From: Candidatus Pantoea floridensis
GTDB taxonomy: Bacteria > Pseudomonadota > Gammaproteobacteria > Enterobacterales > Enterobacteriaceae
Assembly (NCBI RefSeq): GCF_900215435.1
Contig: NZ_OCMY01000001.1
Location: 930,001 to 994,000, forward strand
Length of the DNA: 64,000 bases
Reading direction: 5' to 3'
The position numbers were made by a program, and so were the translations under genes. The notes beneath the pieces are model-generated. The model was not told the DNA's origin and did no database searches. It worked only from the letters and a program-made list of their open reading frames with translations. Below, piece by piece: positions 1 to 8,442 of this stretch (within the stretch, counting starts at the first letter, position 1; each line of letters begins with the position of its first letter).

Positions 1-80
1 GCAAAACGCTGGCTGATTGCCAGCCCAATCCCTTTTGCGCCGCCCAGGACGACGGCCACTTTTTTTTCCAGTCTGCTCAT
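1..80 (-). CDS. SDR-family oxidoreductase, N-terminal fragment (cut by window edge)
   Basis: The reverse strand from 80 down to the window edge encodes about 26 residues starting MSRLEKKVAVVLGGAKGIGL. The GGAKGIG stretch fits the nucleotide-binding TGxxxGIG loop of short-chain dehydrogenases/reductases, which reduce or oxidise small substrates with NAD(P)H in the cytoplasm. Only the first beta strand and the glycine loop are visible, so the substrate cannot be judged. It is divergent from the HxlR regulator at 179, which suggests that the regulator controls it. Confidence 0.7.
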   Translation of the reverse strand, partial: MSRLEKKVAVVLGGAKGIGLAISQRF

Positions 81-120
81 TTGCTTTCTCCGGTTGGGTA
101 GAAAGCTGATGGTATATATT

Positions 121-163
121 TTATACTTGATATCAATTACGCACTTTGTTTATACCAGATATC
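121..163. promoter_or_regulatory. Two direct repeats in the SDR/HxlR divergent promoter
   Basis: TTATACTTGATATC at 121-134 and TTATACCAGATATC at 150-163 differ at two central positions and start 29 bases apart, close to three helical turns. They lie just upstream of the HxlR-family gene and between the two divergent starts. HxlR regulators bind such paired sites in divergent promoters, so an operator is a reasonable inference. Confidence 0.45.
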
Positions 164-178
164 CCGGAGTATATCGCC

Positions 179-559
179 ATGGCAGAAATCAACGGTAACA
201 GCTTGAGAGAGGTAGGAAAAACGCGTCCAATCCTGGAGCACATCACCAATAAATGGTCGATTTTAATTCTCACTGTGCTCTGCACTCAGCCTGCGCGGTT
301 TAATGAAATTCGCCGGCGACTGGATGGCATTACTCATAAAGCGTTGGCGGATGCGTTAAAGCGTCTGGAGCGCAATGGGTTAGTGAATCGTGAGGTGCTG
401 AACACGGCACCTATCGGGGTGGAATACAGCCTGACGCCGCTGGCGCAGACGCTACAGCAGCCGTTTATCGCGCTGTACGATTGGGCATTGGAGCATGGCC
501 CTGCGCTGGAACGCGCGCAGGCAGAGTATGATCGCACTCATGCAGAAGCGCTGTTGTAG
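179..559 (+). CDS. HxlR-family winged-helix transcriptional regulator
   Basis: A 126-residue cytoplasmic DNA-binding protein. Residues about 17-110 form an HxlR winged helix: the entry around KWSILILTVL, then RFNEIRRRLDGITHKALADALKRLERNGLV, which carries the recognition helix, then the wing. Family members often sense electrophiles or aromatic compounds and control a neighbouring oxidoreductase. The ATG at 179 is chosen over an upstream in-frame TTG at 146 because GGAG lies about 10 bases before it and homologues start near this point. There is no N-terminal cysteine of the redox-sensing type; the only cysteine seen is in LTVLCTQ. The divergent SDR gene is the likely target. Confidence 0.85.
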   Translation: MAEINGNSLREVGKTRPILEHITNKWSILILTVLCTQPARFNEIRRRLDGITHKALADALKRLERNGLVNREVLNTAPIGVEYSLTPLAQTLQQPFIALYDWALEHGPALERAQAEYDRTHAEALL

Positions 560-610
560 GGCCGTCATGCATGGCGTAATGCTCGTCAGTTAAACGTAGG
601 GTTTTCGTAG

Positions 611-682
611 GGTGCGCATTCATGCGCACCTGCATAACGCGGTTTTTATGGCTCAAATGAGCGGCATTACGCCATTCATGGC
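611..682. repeat. REP-like palindrome with 5' GTAGG, plus a degenerate second unit
   Basis: GGTGCGCATTCATGCGCACC at 611-630 is a 20-base palindrome directly preceded by GTA, giving GTAGG at its head. A weaker GCCATTCATGGC unit follows at 671-682. The same pair of palindromes recurs at 9.8, 13.1, 15.0 and 16.6 kb. Confidence 0.75.
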
Positions 683-700
683 GATCGCTGACCAGAAAAA

Positions 701-868
701 CTACGCTTTTTCCGCTTCGAAATGGTTTTTGAACTGCTCGTAAATGGAGATCATATTTGACGCATCGCCGTGCAGCGGGCTCAGTTTTCCCGCGCGGACC
801 AGTTCAATCACCAGCTGCAGAGCGGCTTGTTTAGGGCTGCTGGCCGGATGGGCAATTTCGTTAGACAT
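701..868 (-). CDS. Small conserved-looking hypothetical protein (55 aa)
   Basis: This reverse-strand frame runs from ATG at 868 to TAG at 701-703 and encodes 55 residues, starting MSNEIAHPASSPKQAALQLV and ending in FEAEKA. It is acidic to neutral and predicted helical, with no signal peptide, membrane segment or cysteine. It looks like a small soluble protein of the type often left unannotated in enterobacteria. I do not recognise a named family. The Shine-Dalgarno sequence is weak, but the composition is protein-like and the frame fills the gap between repeats and the next promoter. Confidence 0.6.
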   Translation of the reverse strand: MSNEIAHPASSPKQAALQLVIELVRAGKLSPLHGDASNMISIYEQFKNHFEAEKA

Positions 869-1081
869 GGTTTACTCACTCATCATTATTGTCAGGGCCG
901 CACAGTTTAGCCCAGATTACGCTGCTGATGCGCGCCACGATGGGTATAATCTTGCCGACCGAACAAGAAAGCCGCTCAGGGTGATAATTGACTCCCGACG
1001 CGTTTAGCTATACTGGATCAAAAAAGGGAACGACCAGCCACACATTCCGTACCAGCGAGAAGGTGTTAAAGGAGTCTGAGT

Positions 1082-1252
1082 ATGCTGATTGGTTTTGTTT
1101 TGTTAGTGAGCGCGTGTGGGCACGATGCCTGCGATGCGTTGCCGGTATCGGAGCGGATTTACCCAACCAAAATGGCCTGTGAGCAAATGGCCGATCGCAT
1201 CCATAAAGTTCGGCCTAACGTGGTCTTACTTTGTGGCGAAGTGCACCGTTAA
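1082..1252 (+). CDS. Small exported or membrane protein with four cysteines (YebW/DUF1482-like?)
   Basis: A 56-residue frame from ATG at 1082 to TAA at 1250-1252, with a strong AAAGGAG ribosome site about 8 bases upstream. It opens with a hydrophobic segment (MLIGFVLLVSAC), then CGHDACDALPVSERIYP, and ends VVLLCGEVHR. Four cysteines at residues 12, 17, 33 and 51 suggest disulfides if the rest is periplasmic. Length and layout recall the short enterobacterial YebW/DUF1482 proteins, but that link is tentative. Function is unknown. Confidence 0.65.
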   Translation: MLIGFVLLVSACGHDACDALPVSERIYPTKMACEQMADRIHKVRPNVVLLCGEVHR

Positions 1253-1363
1253 TTCGGTGCCATTTTTATTACAGTTGCGCAAAAAACAGCCAGACGGCAT
1301 TGCAAGAATGGGTTGTAGCGTTCAAAATATAAGCTGCTTTTCACTATCACCGTTGTGAATCCA

Positions 1364-1597
1364 ATGAAAACATCTCGCCCCCGTCGTCCAAACGGACGCT
1401 GGGTTTATTACATTTTGTATGATGGCATTCTCTGGCCCTGCCCCGTGCGTTGGGAATGGGAGAGCGGCTTCGGCGGCTGGCTGCCGTTTTACTTCTCGCC
1501 AACTTTTGAGTTTGTGGCGGGCGATCCACGCAAGGCTTATCGCATTGCGCGCAGCAGCGTGCGTAACGTACGCCAGACAGACGGCGAGTACGCCTGA
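1364..1597 (+). CDS. Hypothetical aromatic-rich small protein (77 aa)
   Basis: This frame reads from ATG at 1364 (a GTG at 1355 is an in-frame alternative) and encodes 77 residues. It is rich in Trp, Tyr and Phe (WVYYILYDGILWPCP, then WEWESGFGGW) with basic ends. No signal peptide or clear membrane helix is seen. It lies between two other small genes and has no overlapping better candidate. I do not recognise the family; a soluble or membrane-associated small protein is possible. Confidence 0.5.
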   Translation: MKTSRPRRPNGRWVYYILYDGILWPCPVRWEWESGFGGWLPFYFSPTFEFVAGDPRKAYRIARSSVRNVRQTDGEYA

Positions 1598-1601
1598 TTG
1601 A

Positions 1602-1721
1602 TTAGCTAATCTGCCACGGGAACCACGACGCCGTGAGCAGATAGTGCAGCAGCTCCAGCACTAAAATCACCATCACCAGCACGCCGAGCTTGTGGCTGCA
1701 AATCCAGTCTTTCAGCCCCAT
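1602..1721 (-). CDS. Small membrane protein overlapping the end of yniD (39 aa)
   Basis: ATG at 1721 sits inside the last codons of the yniD-like gene, so the two overlap by 10 bases in different frames. The 39-residue product starts MGLKDWICSHKLGVLVMVIL and has one long hydrophobic helix (about residues 10-30), ending in a Trp/Pro-rich tail. The overlap suggests translational coupling with the gene before it. Function is unknown; a small inner-membrane protein is inferred from hydrophobicity. Confidence 0.5.
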   Translation of the reverse strand: MGLKDWICSHKLGVLVMVILVLELLHYLLTASWFPWQIS

Positions 1722-1819
1722 AACATGGCCGCCCAGCGAATCAGCATCAACGCGCCACAGATGCATAACAGCACCACTATCATTTTCCAATGTTTGGTTG
1801 CAGCCAGTTTTTTTGCCAC
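1712..1819 (-). CDS. yniD: YniD-like small inner-membrane protein (35 aa)
   Basis: A GTG start at 1819 preceded by GGAGG gives a 35-residue peptide with a basic N-terminus, a KHWKMIVVLL entry and a single membrane helix ending RWAAMLWG. From memory, the KHWKM...RWAAM.WG pattern and the length of 35 match YniD of E. coli, a single-span inner-membrane peptide of unknown role. The start codon GTG and the short spacing to the Shine-Dalgarno sequence are slightly unusual. It is too short for standard gene calling and would easily be missed. Confidence 0.65.
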   Translation of the reverse strand: MAKKLAATKHWKMIVVLLCICGALMLIRWAAMLWG

Positions 1820-1898
1820 GCACCCTCCAGATGACAGAAAGCAACAATGCGCCCTGAGGCGCATTGTTGATTCTAACGCTGGTCACCCGGAAGGGCGA

Positions 1899-2327
1899 TT
1901 ATTTATTCAGCGTATAGTCGAGCGTGATCTCAGCGTTCAGTACCTGAGACACCGGGCAGCCCGCTTTGGCTTTCTGGATAATCTCATCGAACTTCGCATC
2001 CTCAATGCCTGGCAGCACAATGGCGCTGGTCAGCGCGATTTTGGTGATGGCAAAACCCTCGCCCTTTTTATCCAGCGACACATCAGCAGTGGTATCGATG
2101 CTGGTCGCTTTATGTCCTTCATTGCCCAGCATCAGCGACAACGCCATGGAGAAACAAGCGGCATGTGCTGCACCAATCAGCTCTTCCGGGTTGGTACCCT
2201 TCTGCCCTTCAAAACGGGTGTTGAAACCGTACGGTTGATTGCTCAACACGCCGCTTTCAGTACTTACCGTTCCTTTGCCTTTGATGTCGCCTTCCCAATG
2301 GGCCGATCCTTTCTTATGAATGGTCAT
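1899..2327 (-). CDS. osmC: Peroxiredoxin OsmC
   Basis: A 142-residue protein of the OsmC/Ohr family. It reduces organic hydroperoxides in the cytoplasm and in E. coli is induced by osmotic stress and stationary phase. The two redox cysteines are visible: Cys58 in HAACFSM and Cys124 in AGCPVS, the usual spacing. The N-terminal MTIHKKGSAHWEGDIKGKG and the length match E. coli OsmC (143 aa). It is transcribed alone, 64 bases downstream of the lldD stop on the same strand. Confidence 0.95.
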   Translation of the reverse strand: MTIHKKGSAHWEGDIKGKGTVSTESGVLSNQPYGFNTRFEGQKGTNPEELIGAAHAACFSMALSLMLGNEGHKATSIDTTADVSLDKKGEGFAITKIALTSAIVLPGIEDAKFDEIIQKAKAGCPVSQVLNAEITLDYTLNK

Positions 2328-2391
2328 GTCATTCCTCCTGTTTAGTTCGACAGGTAATGAGTATAGACAACCTCCCTGATTTTGCTGGCGC

Positions 2392-3582
2392 TTAGCTCAC
2401 CGCGCGCGGCCGTGCCGGGCTCAATCCTGCCTCGCTCAGCAGCGCATTGGCCTGCACCAGCGACGCCTGCGTAATTTCGTGAATGGATTTCGCACCGGTC
2501 AGCGTCATCGCCACTTTCATCTCTTTCTCAATCAAGTTGAGCAAATTCTCCACGCCGCGCTGACCATGCGTTGCCAATGCATACACAAAAGCGCGGCCCA
2601 ACAGCACGCTATCGGCACCAAGCGCGATCATGCGCACCACATCCAATCCGCTACGAATACCGCTGTCGGCCAGAATGGTAATGTCACCTTTTACCGCATC
2701 GGCAATTGCCGGTAACGCGCGCGCTGAAGAGAGCACGCCGTCCAGCTGGCGCCCGCCATGATTTGACACCACAATGCCATCGGCGCCAAAGCGCACCGCA
2801 TCGCGCGCATCGTCGGCATCGAGAATACCTTTGATCACCATCGGTCCATCCCAGAATTCGCGGATCCACTCCAGATCTTTCCAGGAGATCGACGGATCGA
2901 AGTTGTTCGCCAGCCAGCCAATGTAATCTTCCAGCCCGGTCGGTTTGCCAAGATAGGTAGAGATATTGCCAAGATCGTGCGGACGGCCATGTAACCCCAC
3001 ATCCCACGCCCATTGCGGATGCGTTGCCGCCTGCCAGTAACGGCGCATGGCCGCATTCGGGCCGCTCATCCCCGAGTGCGCATCACGATAGCGCGCGCCC
3101 GGCGTCGGCATATCCACGGTGAATACCAGCGTGGTACAACCGGCGGCTTTGGCACGCTCCAGCGCATTGCGCATAAAGCCGCGATCGCGCAGCACGTAGA
3201 GCTGAAACCACATCGGACGGTTAATCGCCGGTGCCACCTCTTCGATTGGGCAAACCGAGACCGTAGAGAGCGTAAAGGGAATGCCTTTCAGCGCCGCGGC
3301 ACGTGCCGCCTGCACTTCGCCGCGTCGCGCATACATGCCGCACAGTCCCACCGGTGCCAACGCCACCGGCATCGATAAAGTTTCATTGAACAGTTTGGTC
3401 TCAAGGCTCAGTTCCGACATATTTTTCAGCACGCGCTGGCGCAGCGCGACATCGGAGAGATCGGCGACGTTGCGCTTCAGCGTGTGCTCGGCATAGGCGC
3501 CACCGTCCAGATAGTGAAACAGGAACGGGGGTAAGATGCGTTGCGCCGCGGCGCGATAGTCACTGGCAGCTGAAATGATCAT
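2392..3582 (-). CDS. lldD: L-lactate dehydrogenase, FMN-dependent, respiratory
   Basis: This 396-residue enzyme oxidises L-lactate to pyruvate and passes electrons to quinone at the inner membrane. It is a FMN alpha-hydroxyacid dehydrogenase TIM barrel, nearly identical in layout to E. coli LldD: N-terminal [20 protein letters not shown], the substrate loop, and the catalytic [10 protein letters not shown] segment with the active-site histidine near residue 275, followed by the phosphate-binding [13 protein letters not shown]. Its start overlaps the lldR stop by four bases (ATGA), so it is the last gene of lldPRD. Confidence 0.97.
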   Translation of the reverse strand: MIISAASDYRAAAQRILPPFLFHYLDGGAYAEHTLKRNVADLSDVALRQRVLKNMSELSLETKLFNETLSMPVALAPVGLCGMYARRGEVQAARAAALKGIPFTLSTVSVCPIEEVAPAINRPMWFQLYVLRDRGFMRNALERAKAAGCTTLVFTVDMPTPGARYRDAHSGMSGPNAAMRRYWQAATHPQWAWDVGLHGRPHDLGNISTYLGKPTGLEDYIGWLANNFDPSISWKDLEWIREFWDGPMVIKGILDADDARDAVRFGADGIVVSNHGGRQLDGVLSSARALPAIADAVKGDITILADSGIRSGLDVVRMIALGADSVLLGRAFVYALATHGQRGVENLLNLIEKEMKVAMTLTGAKSIHEITQASLVQANALLSEAGLSPARPRAVS

Positions 3583-4367
3583 CCGTTTTTTTCCTTATGC
3601 TGAGGTAAATCATGGCCCGGCAGACGCGTAATCCGCGCCTGCCGCGCTTCATCTTCATGCAGAGTTTTCATGGTGGTGTGCACAAAACCGAGGTGATCCA
3701 TCGCCGCCTGGCGCGCGGCTTCAGCGTCGCCGGCCATGACGGCATCAAACATCGCCTGATGCTGTTCGTGCAGGCGATTGAAAATCACCGGATGGGTATA
3801 CATGCGTTGACGGCTGTGCAGCACCGAAGATTGCAGCAGATCGAAAAAACCGCGCATGGTTTGCAGCAGCACCACGTTATGTGAGGCTTCGGCGATGGCG
3901 AGATGGAAGCGCAGATCGGCCTGCGCGGCGAGATCGGGATCGTCGCTCTCATGCATCTTCAGCAGTGCGTCAAAGGCGTAGCGCAGCTTCTCTTTGTCAG
4001 ATTCCGTGGCGCGTAACGCCGCATGCCACGCAGTACTGGCTTCAATAGCGTGGCGCGCTTCCAGAATGTCATAGCGATAATCGGGATCGGCGGCCAGCAG
4101 CTGACGAATCGGCTCAACGATACGCTGCTCCGGCCACGGCTCCTGCGGTTGACACAGCCAGGTGCCGCCGCCGCGTTTACTGATTAACACGCCGCTGCTG
4201 ATCAGCTGCTGAATCGCCTCGCGCAGCGACGAGCGCGAAACACCCAATTCGGCTGACAGCGCACGTTCCGAGGGTAAACGCATCCCCGGCTCAAGCTGGC
4301 GTTCACTCATCCAGGCGCAGAGGCGCGCCCGTAGCGTATCCGCTGAGCGCGGCGTGTGTTCAGTCAT
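3579..4367 (-). CDS. lldR: GntR/FadR-type lactate regulator LldR
   Basis: A 262-residue regulator of the lactate operon. Residues about 10-75 form the GntR winged helix ([23 protein letters not shown] region) and residues about 95-235 the all-helical FCD ligand domain with metal-type histidines ([12 protein letters not shown], then the later HLGFVH region). E. coli LldR represses without L-lactate and activates with it. The gene lies between lldP and lldD with four-base overlaps on both sides, the E. coli order. Two matching operators sit upstream of lldP at 6099 and 6223. Confidence 0.95.
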   Translation of the reverse strand: MTEHTPRSADTLRARLCAWMSERQLEPGMRLPSERALSAELGVSRSSLREAIQQLISSGVLISKRGGGTWLCQPQEPWPEQRIVEPIRQLLAADPDYRYDILEARHAIEASTAWHAALRATESDKEKLRYAFDALLKMHESDDPDLAAQADLRFHLAIAEASHNVVLLQTMRGFFDLLQSSVLHSRQRMYTHPVIFNRLHEQHQAMFDAVMAGDAEAARQAAMDHLGFVHTTMKTLHEDEARQARITRLPGHDLPQHKEKNG

Positions 4368-6010
4368 GGAATCATCCAGGTGAGGACATAAGCCTGAAGC
4401 GTGGTAATCACGCCGACCATGCAGGTAAAGATCAGGCTATGTTTGACGGTGAAACGGAACAGATCCGACTCTTTGCCCACCAGCCCAACGGCGGCACAGG
4501 CAATGGCAATCGACTGCGGTGAAATCATCTTGCCGGTTACCCCGCCGGTGGTATTGGCCGCCACCAGCAACACATCCGACACGCCAATCTGCTGCGCCGT
4601 TGTTGCCTGTAGCGCAGCAAACAGCGCGTTCGATGAGGTATCTGAACCGGTAAGAAACACGCCGAGCCAGCCAAGGAACGGCGAGAAGAAAGTAAAGGCA
4701 TTACCGGTATGCGCCAGCGCCAGCGCTAAGGTCGCCGACAGGCCGGAATAGTTGGAGATAAAGGCAAATGCCAGCACCATACCGATGGAGTAAATCGGCA
4801 GCGCCAGCTCCTTCAGCGTTTCGCCAAAGGTCTCGATTGCCGCCTTCGGCTTCATGCGCAGCCAGATGACAGACAATACCGCCGCCAGCAAAATCGCCGT
4901 ACCGGTGGCCGACAACACATCAAACTTGAACAGCGCCGGATATGGCGTCGCCGCGTTCACCACCGGCGGCATGCGCGCCACCAGTTCATTCAGCAGCGGC
5001 ACCGGCACGGTGAACACCCAGTCATACATCGCGCCGCCTTTGGCGAACAGCGCTTTAAACGGCGGAATACTCCACAGCGTTACGGTGGCGGTGAGAAACA
5101 GGAACGGCATCCATGCACGCACAATCTGGCCCAGGCTGTAGCGCTGCTGCGTATTGTTCGCATCGACCGCGGCCTGCTCAAAGCGGAAAATGCGCACCGG
5201 CTGCCAGCGGCGCAGAAACAGCGTCAGGCAGACCAGCGATACCAGTGAGGAGATGATGTCAGGCAGTTCCGGGCCAAGAAAGTTAGAGCTTAGGAACTGG
5301 GCGATGGCAAAGGATCCGCCTGCGACGATCACCGCCGGCCAGGTCTCTTTCACACCGCGCCAGCCATCCATGATCGCCATGATCCAGAACAGCACAATCA
5401 TGGTGAGGAACGGCAGCTGACGCCCCGCCATCTGTCCAATCTGGAAGCTGTCGATTCCGGTCACTTGCCCGGCAACAATAATCGGAATGCCCATCGCGCC
5501 AAACGCCACCGGTGCGGTGTTCACAATCAGGCAAAGCCCTGCGGCATACAGCGGATTGAAACCCAAACCCACCAGCAGCGCGGCGGTGATCGCCACCGGC
5601 GCACCAAAGCCCGCCGCACCTTCCAGGAAGGCACCGAAACAGAAGCCAACGATCAGCATCTGCAAACGCTGATCGGGCGTTATCGTCAGGATCGAGGCGC
5701 GAATGATGTCGAACTGGCCGGTTTTTACCGAGATTTTGTAGACAAACACCGCCGCGACGATAATCCAGGCGATGGGCCACAAACCGTATAAAAATCCGTA
5801 GACCACGGATGCCAGCGCCTGGCCTAACGGCATACCGTACAGAAACAGCGCCACCAGCAGCGCAATCACCACGGTGGCGGTACCCGCCTGATAGCCTTTT
5901 AGCTTGAGCTTAATCAGCGCGAAGAAAAAAAACACAATCGGGATCACCGCCACAAGGCTGGAGAGCCACAAATTATCGAGCGGATCGTAGTTTTGTTGCC
6001 ATACCTGCAT
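4364..6010 (-). CDS. lldP: L-lactate permease
   Basis: A 548-residue inner-membrane lactate:proton symporter of the LctP family with about 12-14 hydrophobic segments, including the conserved [22 protein letters not shown] region and SGSDTSSN-like [11 protein letters not shown]. The ATG at 6010 is chosen because GGAG precedes it and the product then starts [19 protein letters not shown], in register with E. coli LldP (551 aa). The in-frame ATG at 6049 would add 13 unrelated residues. It is the first gene of lldPRD and overlaps lldR by four bases. Confidence 0.96.
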   Translation of the reverse strand: MQVWQQNYDPLDNLWLSSLVAVIPIVFFFFALIKLKLKGYQAGTATVVIALLVALFLYGMPLGQALASVVYGFLYGLWPIAWIIVAAVFVYKISVKTGQFDIIRASILTITPDQRLQMLIVGFCFGAFLEGAAGFGAPVAITAALLVGLGFNPLYAAGLCLIVNTAPVAFGAMGIPIIVAGQVTGIDSFQIGQMAGRQLPFLTMIVLFWIMAIMDGWRGVKETWPAVIVAGGSFAIAQFLSSNFLGPELPDIISSLVSLVCLTLFLRRWQPVRIFRFEQAAVDANNTQQRYSLGQIVRAWMPFLFLTATVTLWSIPPFKALFAKGGAMYDWVFTVPVPLLNELVARMPPVVNAATPYPALFKFDVLSATGTAILLAAVLSVIWLRMKPKAAIETFGETLKELALPIYSIGMVLAFAFISNYSGLSATLALALAHTGNAFTFFSPFLGWLGVFLTGSDTSSNALFAALQATTAQQIGVSDVLLVAANTTGGVTGKMISPQSIAIACAAVGLVGKESDLFRFTVKHSLIFTCMVGVITTLQAYVLTWMIP

Positions 6011-6089
6011 GCCGTTTACTCCAGAGGTGACCAGAAGGGGGCGGCGCATCGGCTAATGCAGGTGAGCGCCGCCGCTATTGCCCTGTTCT

Positions 6090-6119
6090 GCCCTGAATTG
6101 GTAGGACCACATTCAGGGC
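6090..6119. promoter_or_regulatory. LldR-type operator, promoter-proximal, inside a longer palindrome
   Basis: TGGTAGGACCA at 6099-6109 is the core dyad. It is framed by GCCCTGAAT (6090-6098) and its exact reverse complement ATTCAGGGC (6111-6119). The core matches the site at 6223 and the GGTnnnACC logic of known LldR operators. It lies about 90 bases before the lldP start. Confidence 0.7.
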
Positions 6120-6222
6120 GCCGGGCTTTCTGGCTCCAGATAGTTAATGCATTGTTAACCTAAAGCAACGAAGCAGGTGTGATTTTTCGTGTTATGTGAC
6201 GATATGGCAACATTTAACGATT

Positions 6223-6237
6223 TTGGTAGGACCAATT
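6223..6237. promoter_or_regulatory. LldR-type operator, distal
   Basis: TTGGTAGGACCAA at 6223-6235 is a perfect dyad around AGG, sharing 11 bases with the site at 6099. The centres are about 125 bases apart. In E. coli lldPRD two LldR sites also flank the promoter and are thought to loop DNA, so the same arrangement is inferred. Confidence 0.7.
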
Positions 6238-6246
6238 ATCGTTAAT

Positions 6247-7407
6247 TCAACCAAAGGCCCGACCATAACTGCGGGGATGGAAGCGCAGATTGAGCACAAT
6301 TAGCCCAACTGTCACCAGGGTTTGCATCAGCCAGACGCTGCTGAAACTGTGGGTGAATGCCTGAAGCTGGCCCGCGATAAACGGCATGCAGCCGGCGATG
6401 ATAAAACCCGCCCCCTGCATAAACGCCACCAGCCGTGCGCCAGCCTGTGGATGCGGCAGGTGATCGAGTGCCAACACCATCGCCAGCGGAAACGCCGCGC
6501 CCAGGCCAAAACCGGCGATCGCGGCCCACAGCCACGGTGCCAGCAGCGGTGCAAACAGAAAGCCGCTCATGCCGAGCAACTGACAAATCAGGCTAATAAT
6601 CAGCTGTGGACGGCGATCGGCCTTGCGCGCCAGCAGCGGCATCAATAACGCTCCAGCCACCTGACACAGAATCATCACCCCCAGCAGCGAGCCACCGGCC
6701 TGCGCCGACCAGCCAAGATGATGGTAGGCATCCGGCAACCAGGCAACACAGGTTGCATAACCGCCGTTCACCAGCCCGAAGCTCAGCGCCAGCGTCCAGG
6801 CGCGCGGCTTGCGCCACAGCGCTGGCAGCACAATCTTCTCCCTGCTGGCTGCGGCAGGCACGCGCACGCACAGCCACAATGCTATTGCCAGCAGCACCGG
6901 TAGCGCCCAGCCCGTTAGCGCCAGCGACCAGCCGAACTGCGCGCTGAGCCATGGCGACAGCGCCGCTCCCAGCCCGCCGCCGCCCATCAGCGCGCCGGCC
7001 CATAAGCCGGTCACCGGTGCGCTACGCTGGGCAAAGCGTTGACGGATCAATCCCGGCATCGCCATCTGTACCACGCCCACGCCAAGTCCACCGAACAAGG
7101 CGCTGATCACTAGCCAACTGCCGTCATGGATCACGCCACGCGCCAGCAGCGCCAGCAATAACAGGATTAAGCCGCCCAATAATAATCGTTGCAGCGGCAC
7201 GCGCTGCATCAGCGAGGCGCTGAGCAGCGCAACCGCCCCCATCATCACCATCGGCACGGCGGGCAGCAGTGAGGCGGCCAGCGGAGAGAGCCCCATCGCC
7301 TGGCGTAACTGGCCGAGCAGCGGGCTAATTGAAGTCAGTAACGGACGCATATTCAGCCCAGCCAGCACTAAAGCGGCGAGCGTCAGTCCGTTGGAATGTC
7401 GGTTCAT
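6247..7407 (-). CDS. CynX/NimT-family MFS transporter
   Basis: A 386-residue inner-membrane protein with about 12 hydrophobic helices. The start MNRHSNGLTLAALVLAGLNM and NMRPLLTSISPLLGQLR are typical of the CynX/NimT (YeaN) branch of the major facilitator superfamily, which moves small polar compounds such as cyanate or nitroimidazoles. The ATG at 7407 is preferred over upstream in-frame starts that would add 88 non-membrane residues running into the divergent LysR gene. The divergent LysR regulator and the amidohydrolase beyond it suggest that the substrate is a small heterocycle or amide. The actual substrate is unknown. Confidence 0.85.
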   Translation of the reverse strand: MNRHSNGLTLAALVLAGLNMRPLLTSISPLLGQLRQAMGLSPLAASLLPAVPMVMMGAVALLSASLMQRVPLQRLLLGGLILLLLALLARGVIHDGSWLVISALFGGLGVGVVQMAMPGLIRQRFAQRSAPVTGLWAGALMGGGGLGAALSPWLSAQFGWSLALTGWALPVLLAIALWLCVRVPAAASREKIVLPALWRKPRAWTLALSFGLVNGGYATCVAWLPDAYHHLGWSAQAGGSLLGVMILCQVAGALLMPLLARKADRRPQLIISLICQLLGMSGFLFAPLLAPWLWAAIAGFGLGAAFPLAMVLALDHLPHPQAGARLVAFMQGAGFIIAGCMPFIAGQLQAFTHSFSSVWLMQTLVTVGLIVLNLRFHPRSYGRAFG

Positions 7408-7484
7408 ACGCAATCCAATAGTGAAAAGGTTGCCAGCATCGCAGCAGTCAGTACTATTTGGAAATGAAATAACACCATAGCGAC

Positions 7485-7496
7485 CAGTGGAAAAAT
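7485..7496. promoter_or_regulatory. Candidate LysR-regulator motif at lysR start
   Basis: CAGTGGAAAAAT at 7485-7496 overlaps the start codon of the LysR gene. Nearly the same motif occurs twice, in inverted orientation, downstream of that gene (8355-8382) in front of the amidohydrolase. A shared motif at both promoters suggests a binding site of the local regulator. Confidence 0.4.
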
Positions 7497-8355
7497 GAAT
7501 CGTCAACCGATGTTTACTCCGCAGCAGCTGCTCAGTTTTGTGGCGGTATGCGAAACCACCAGCTTTACCCGCGCCGCCGAGCGCGTGCATCTCTCGCAAT
7601 CTACCGTCAGCCAGCAAGTACGCCGTCTGGAAGAGATGATAGGTAAAGCGCTGCTGGAGCGGACGTCGCATCAGGTGGCGTTAACCGAAGAGGGGGAAAA
7701 ACTACTCGGTTATGCGCGGCGCATTATTGCCCTGAACGGCGAAGCGCACGATGTGCTGAGCGACAAATGGCGCGATGGCATTTTGCGCCTGGGGGTACCG
7801 GAAGATTTCGCCGCGCCCACGGCCAGTTTGCTGGCGGAATTCAGCCGCGAGCATCCGCAGCTACGGCTGGATGTCATGAGCGGCATGTATGTCGATCTGC
7901 ACCGCGCGTGGCAGCGCGAAGAGCTGGATATCATGTTGATCAAGCAGCCGGGCGGCGAGCGGCCGCTGGCCTCGCGCCCGGAGCCGCTGCTGTGGCTGGA
8001 TAGCGCCGCGCATCCCTGCTTTGAGCAAACGCCGGTACCGCTGGTGGTGTTCCCGCAGCTCGGGTTGTATCGCGAAGAGATGGCGCAGACGCTGGATCAC
8101 CTTGGCCGCGGCTGGCGCATCAGCTACAGCAGCGCCAGCCTCGTCGCGCTTGCCAGCGCCAGCGCCGCCGGATTGGGTGTCACCCTGCTGCCCGCCAGCT
8201 GTCGCCTGCCTGAACATCGCGTATTAGGCGAAGCCGAAGGTTTACCTGACATCAGCCATTTTGAACTGGCACTGTTTTGCCGTTCGCCGCAGGACGATTT
8301 GCAACAGGCACTGGCCGCCGCGCTGGTCAGGTTTTGCCATTTGCAGTGGCAGTGA
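7495..8355 (+). CDS. LysR-family transcriptional regulator
   Basis: A 286-residue LysR regulator. Residues 7-66 form the winged helix (TPQQLLSFVAVCETTSFTRA, then VHLSQSTVSQQVRRLEEMIG), and residues about 90-285 the periplasmic-binding-like effector domain (RLGVPEDFA onward). It is divergent from the CynX-type MFS gene and 87 bases upstream of a Tat-type amidohydrolase, so it most likely controls both. An interrupted palindrome made of its candidate motif lies just past its stop codon. The effector is unknown. Confidence 0.92.
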   Translation: MNRQPMFTPQQLLSFVAVCETTSFTRAAERVHLSQSTVSQQVRRLEEMIGKALLERTSHQVALTEEGEKLLGYARRIIALNGEAHDVLSDKWRDGILRLGVPEDFAAPTASLLAEFSREHPQLRLDVMSGMYVDLHRAWQREELDIMLIKQPGGERPLASRPEPLLWLDSAAHPCFEQTPVPLVVFPQLGLYREEMAQTLDHLGRGWRISYSSASLVALASASAAGLGVTLLPASCRLPEHRVLGEAEGLPDISHFELALFCRSPQDDLQQALAAALVRFCHLQWQ

Positions 8356-8382
8356 TTTTCCCACTGCCAGTCAGTGGAAAAT
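8355..8382. promoter_or_regulatory. Interrupted palindrome before the amidohydrolase
   Basis: ATTTTCCCACTG (8355-8366) and CAGTGGAAAAT (8372-8382) are inverted around CCAGT, with one extra C in the left arm. There is no T tract, so it is not a convincing terminator. The arm repeats the motif at 7485, which supports an operator of the LysR protein. Confidence 0.45.
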
Positions 8383-8442
8383 ATCGCAGCGCCCCGCGTC
8401 GGGTTTTGCCAGATTAGGCGTTTTCATTTGATGGAGCCTCTG

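Noticed and set aside
1692..2345. A 217-codon plus-strand frame across yniD and osmC
   Set aside because: It is antisense to osmC, which has full-length family motifs and both redox cysteines. The frame has no ribosome site and an unlikely composition.
7408..7671. N-terminal extension of the MFS transporter to 474 residues
   Set aside because: The extra 88 residues are not hydrophobic in the family pattern and overlap the divergent LysR coding region; ATG at 7407 gives the normal start.
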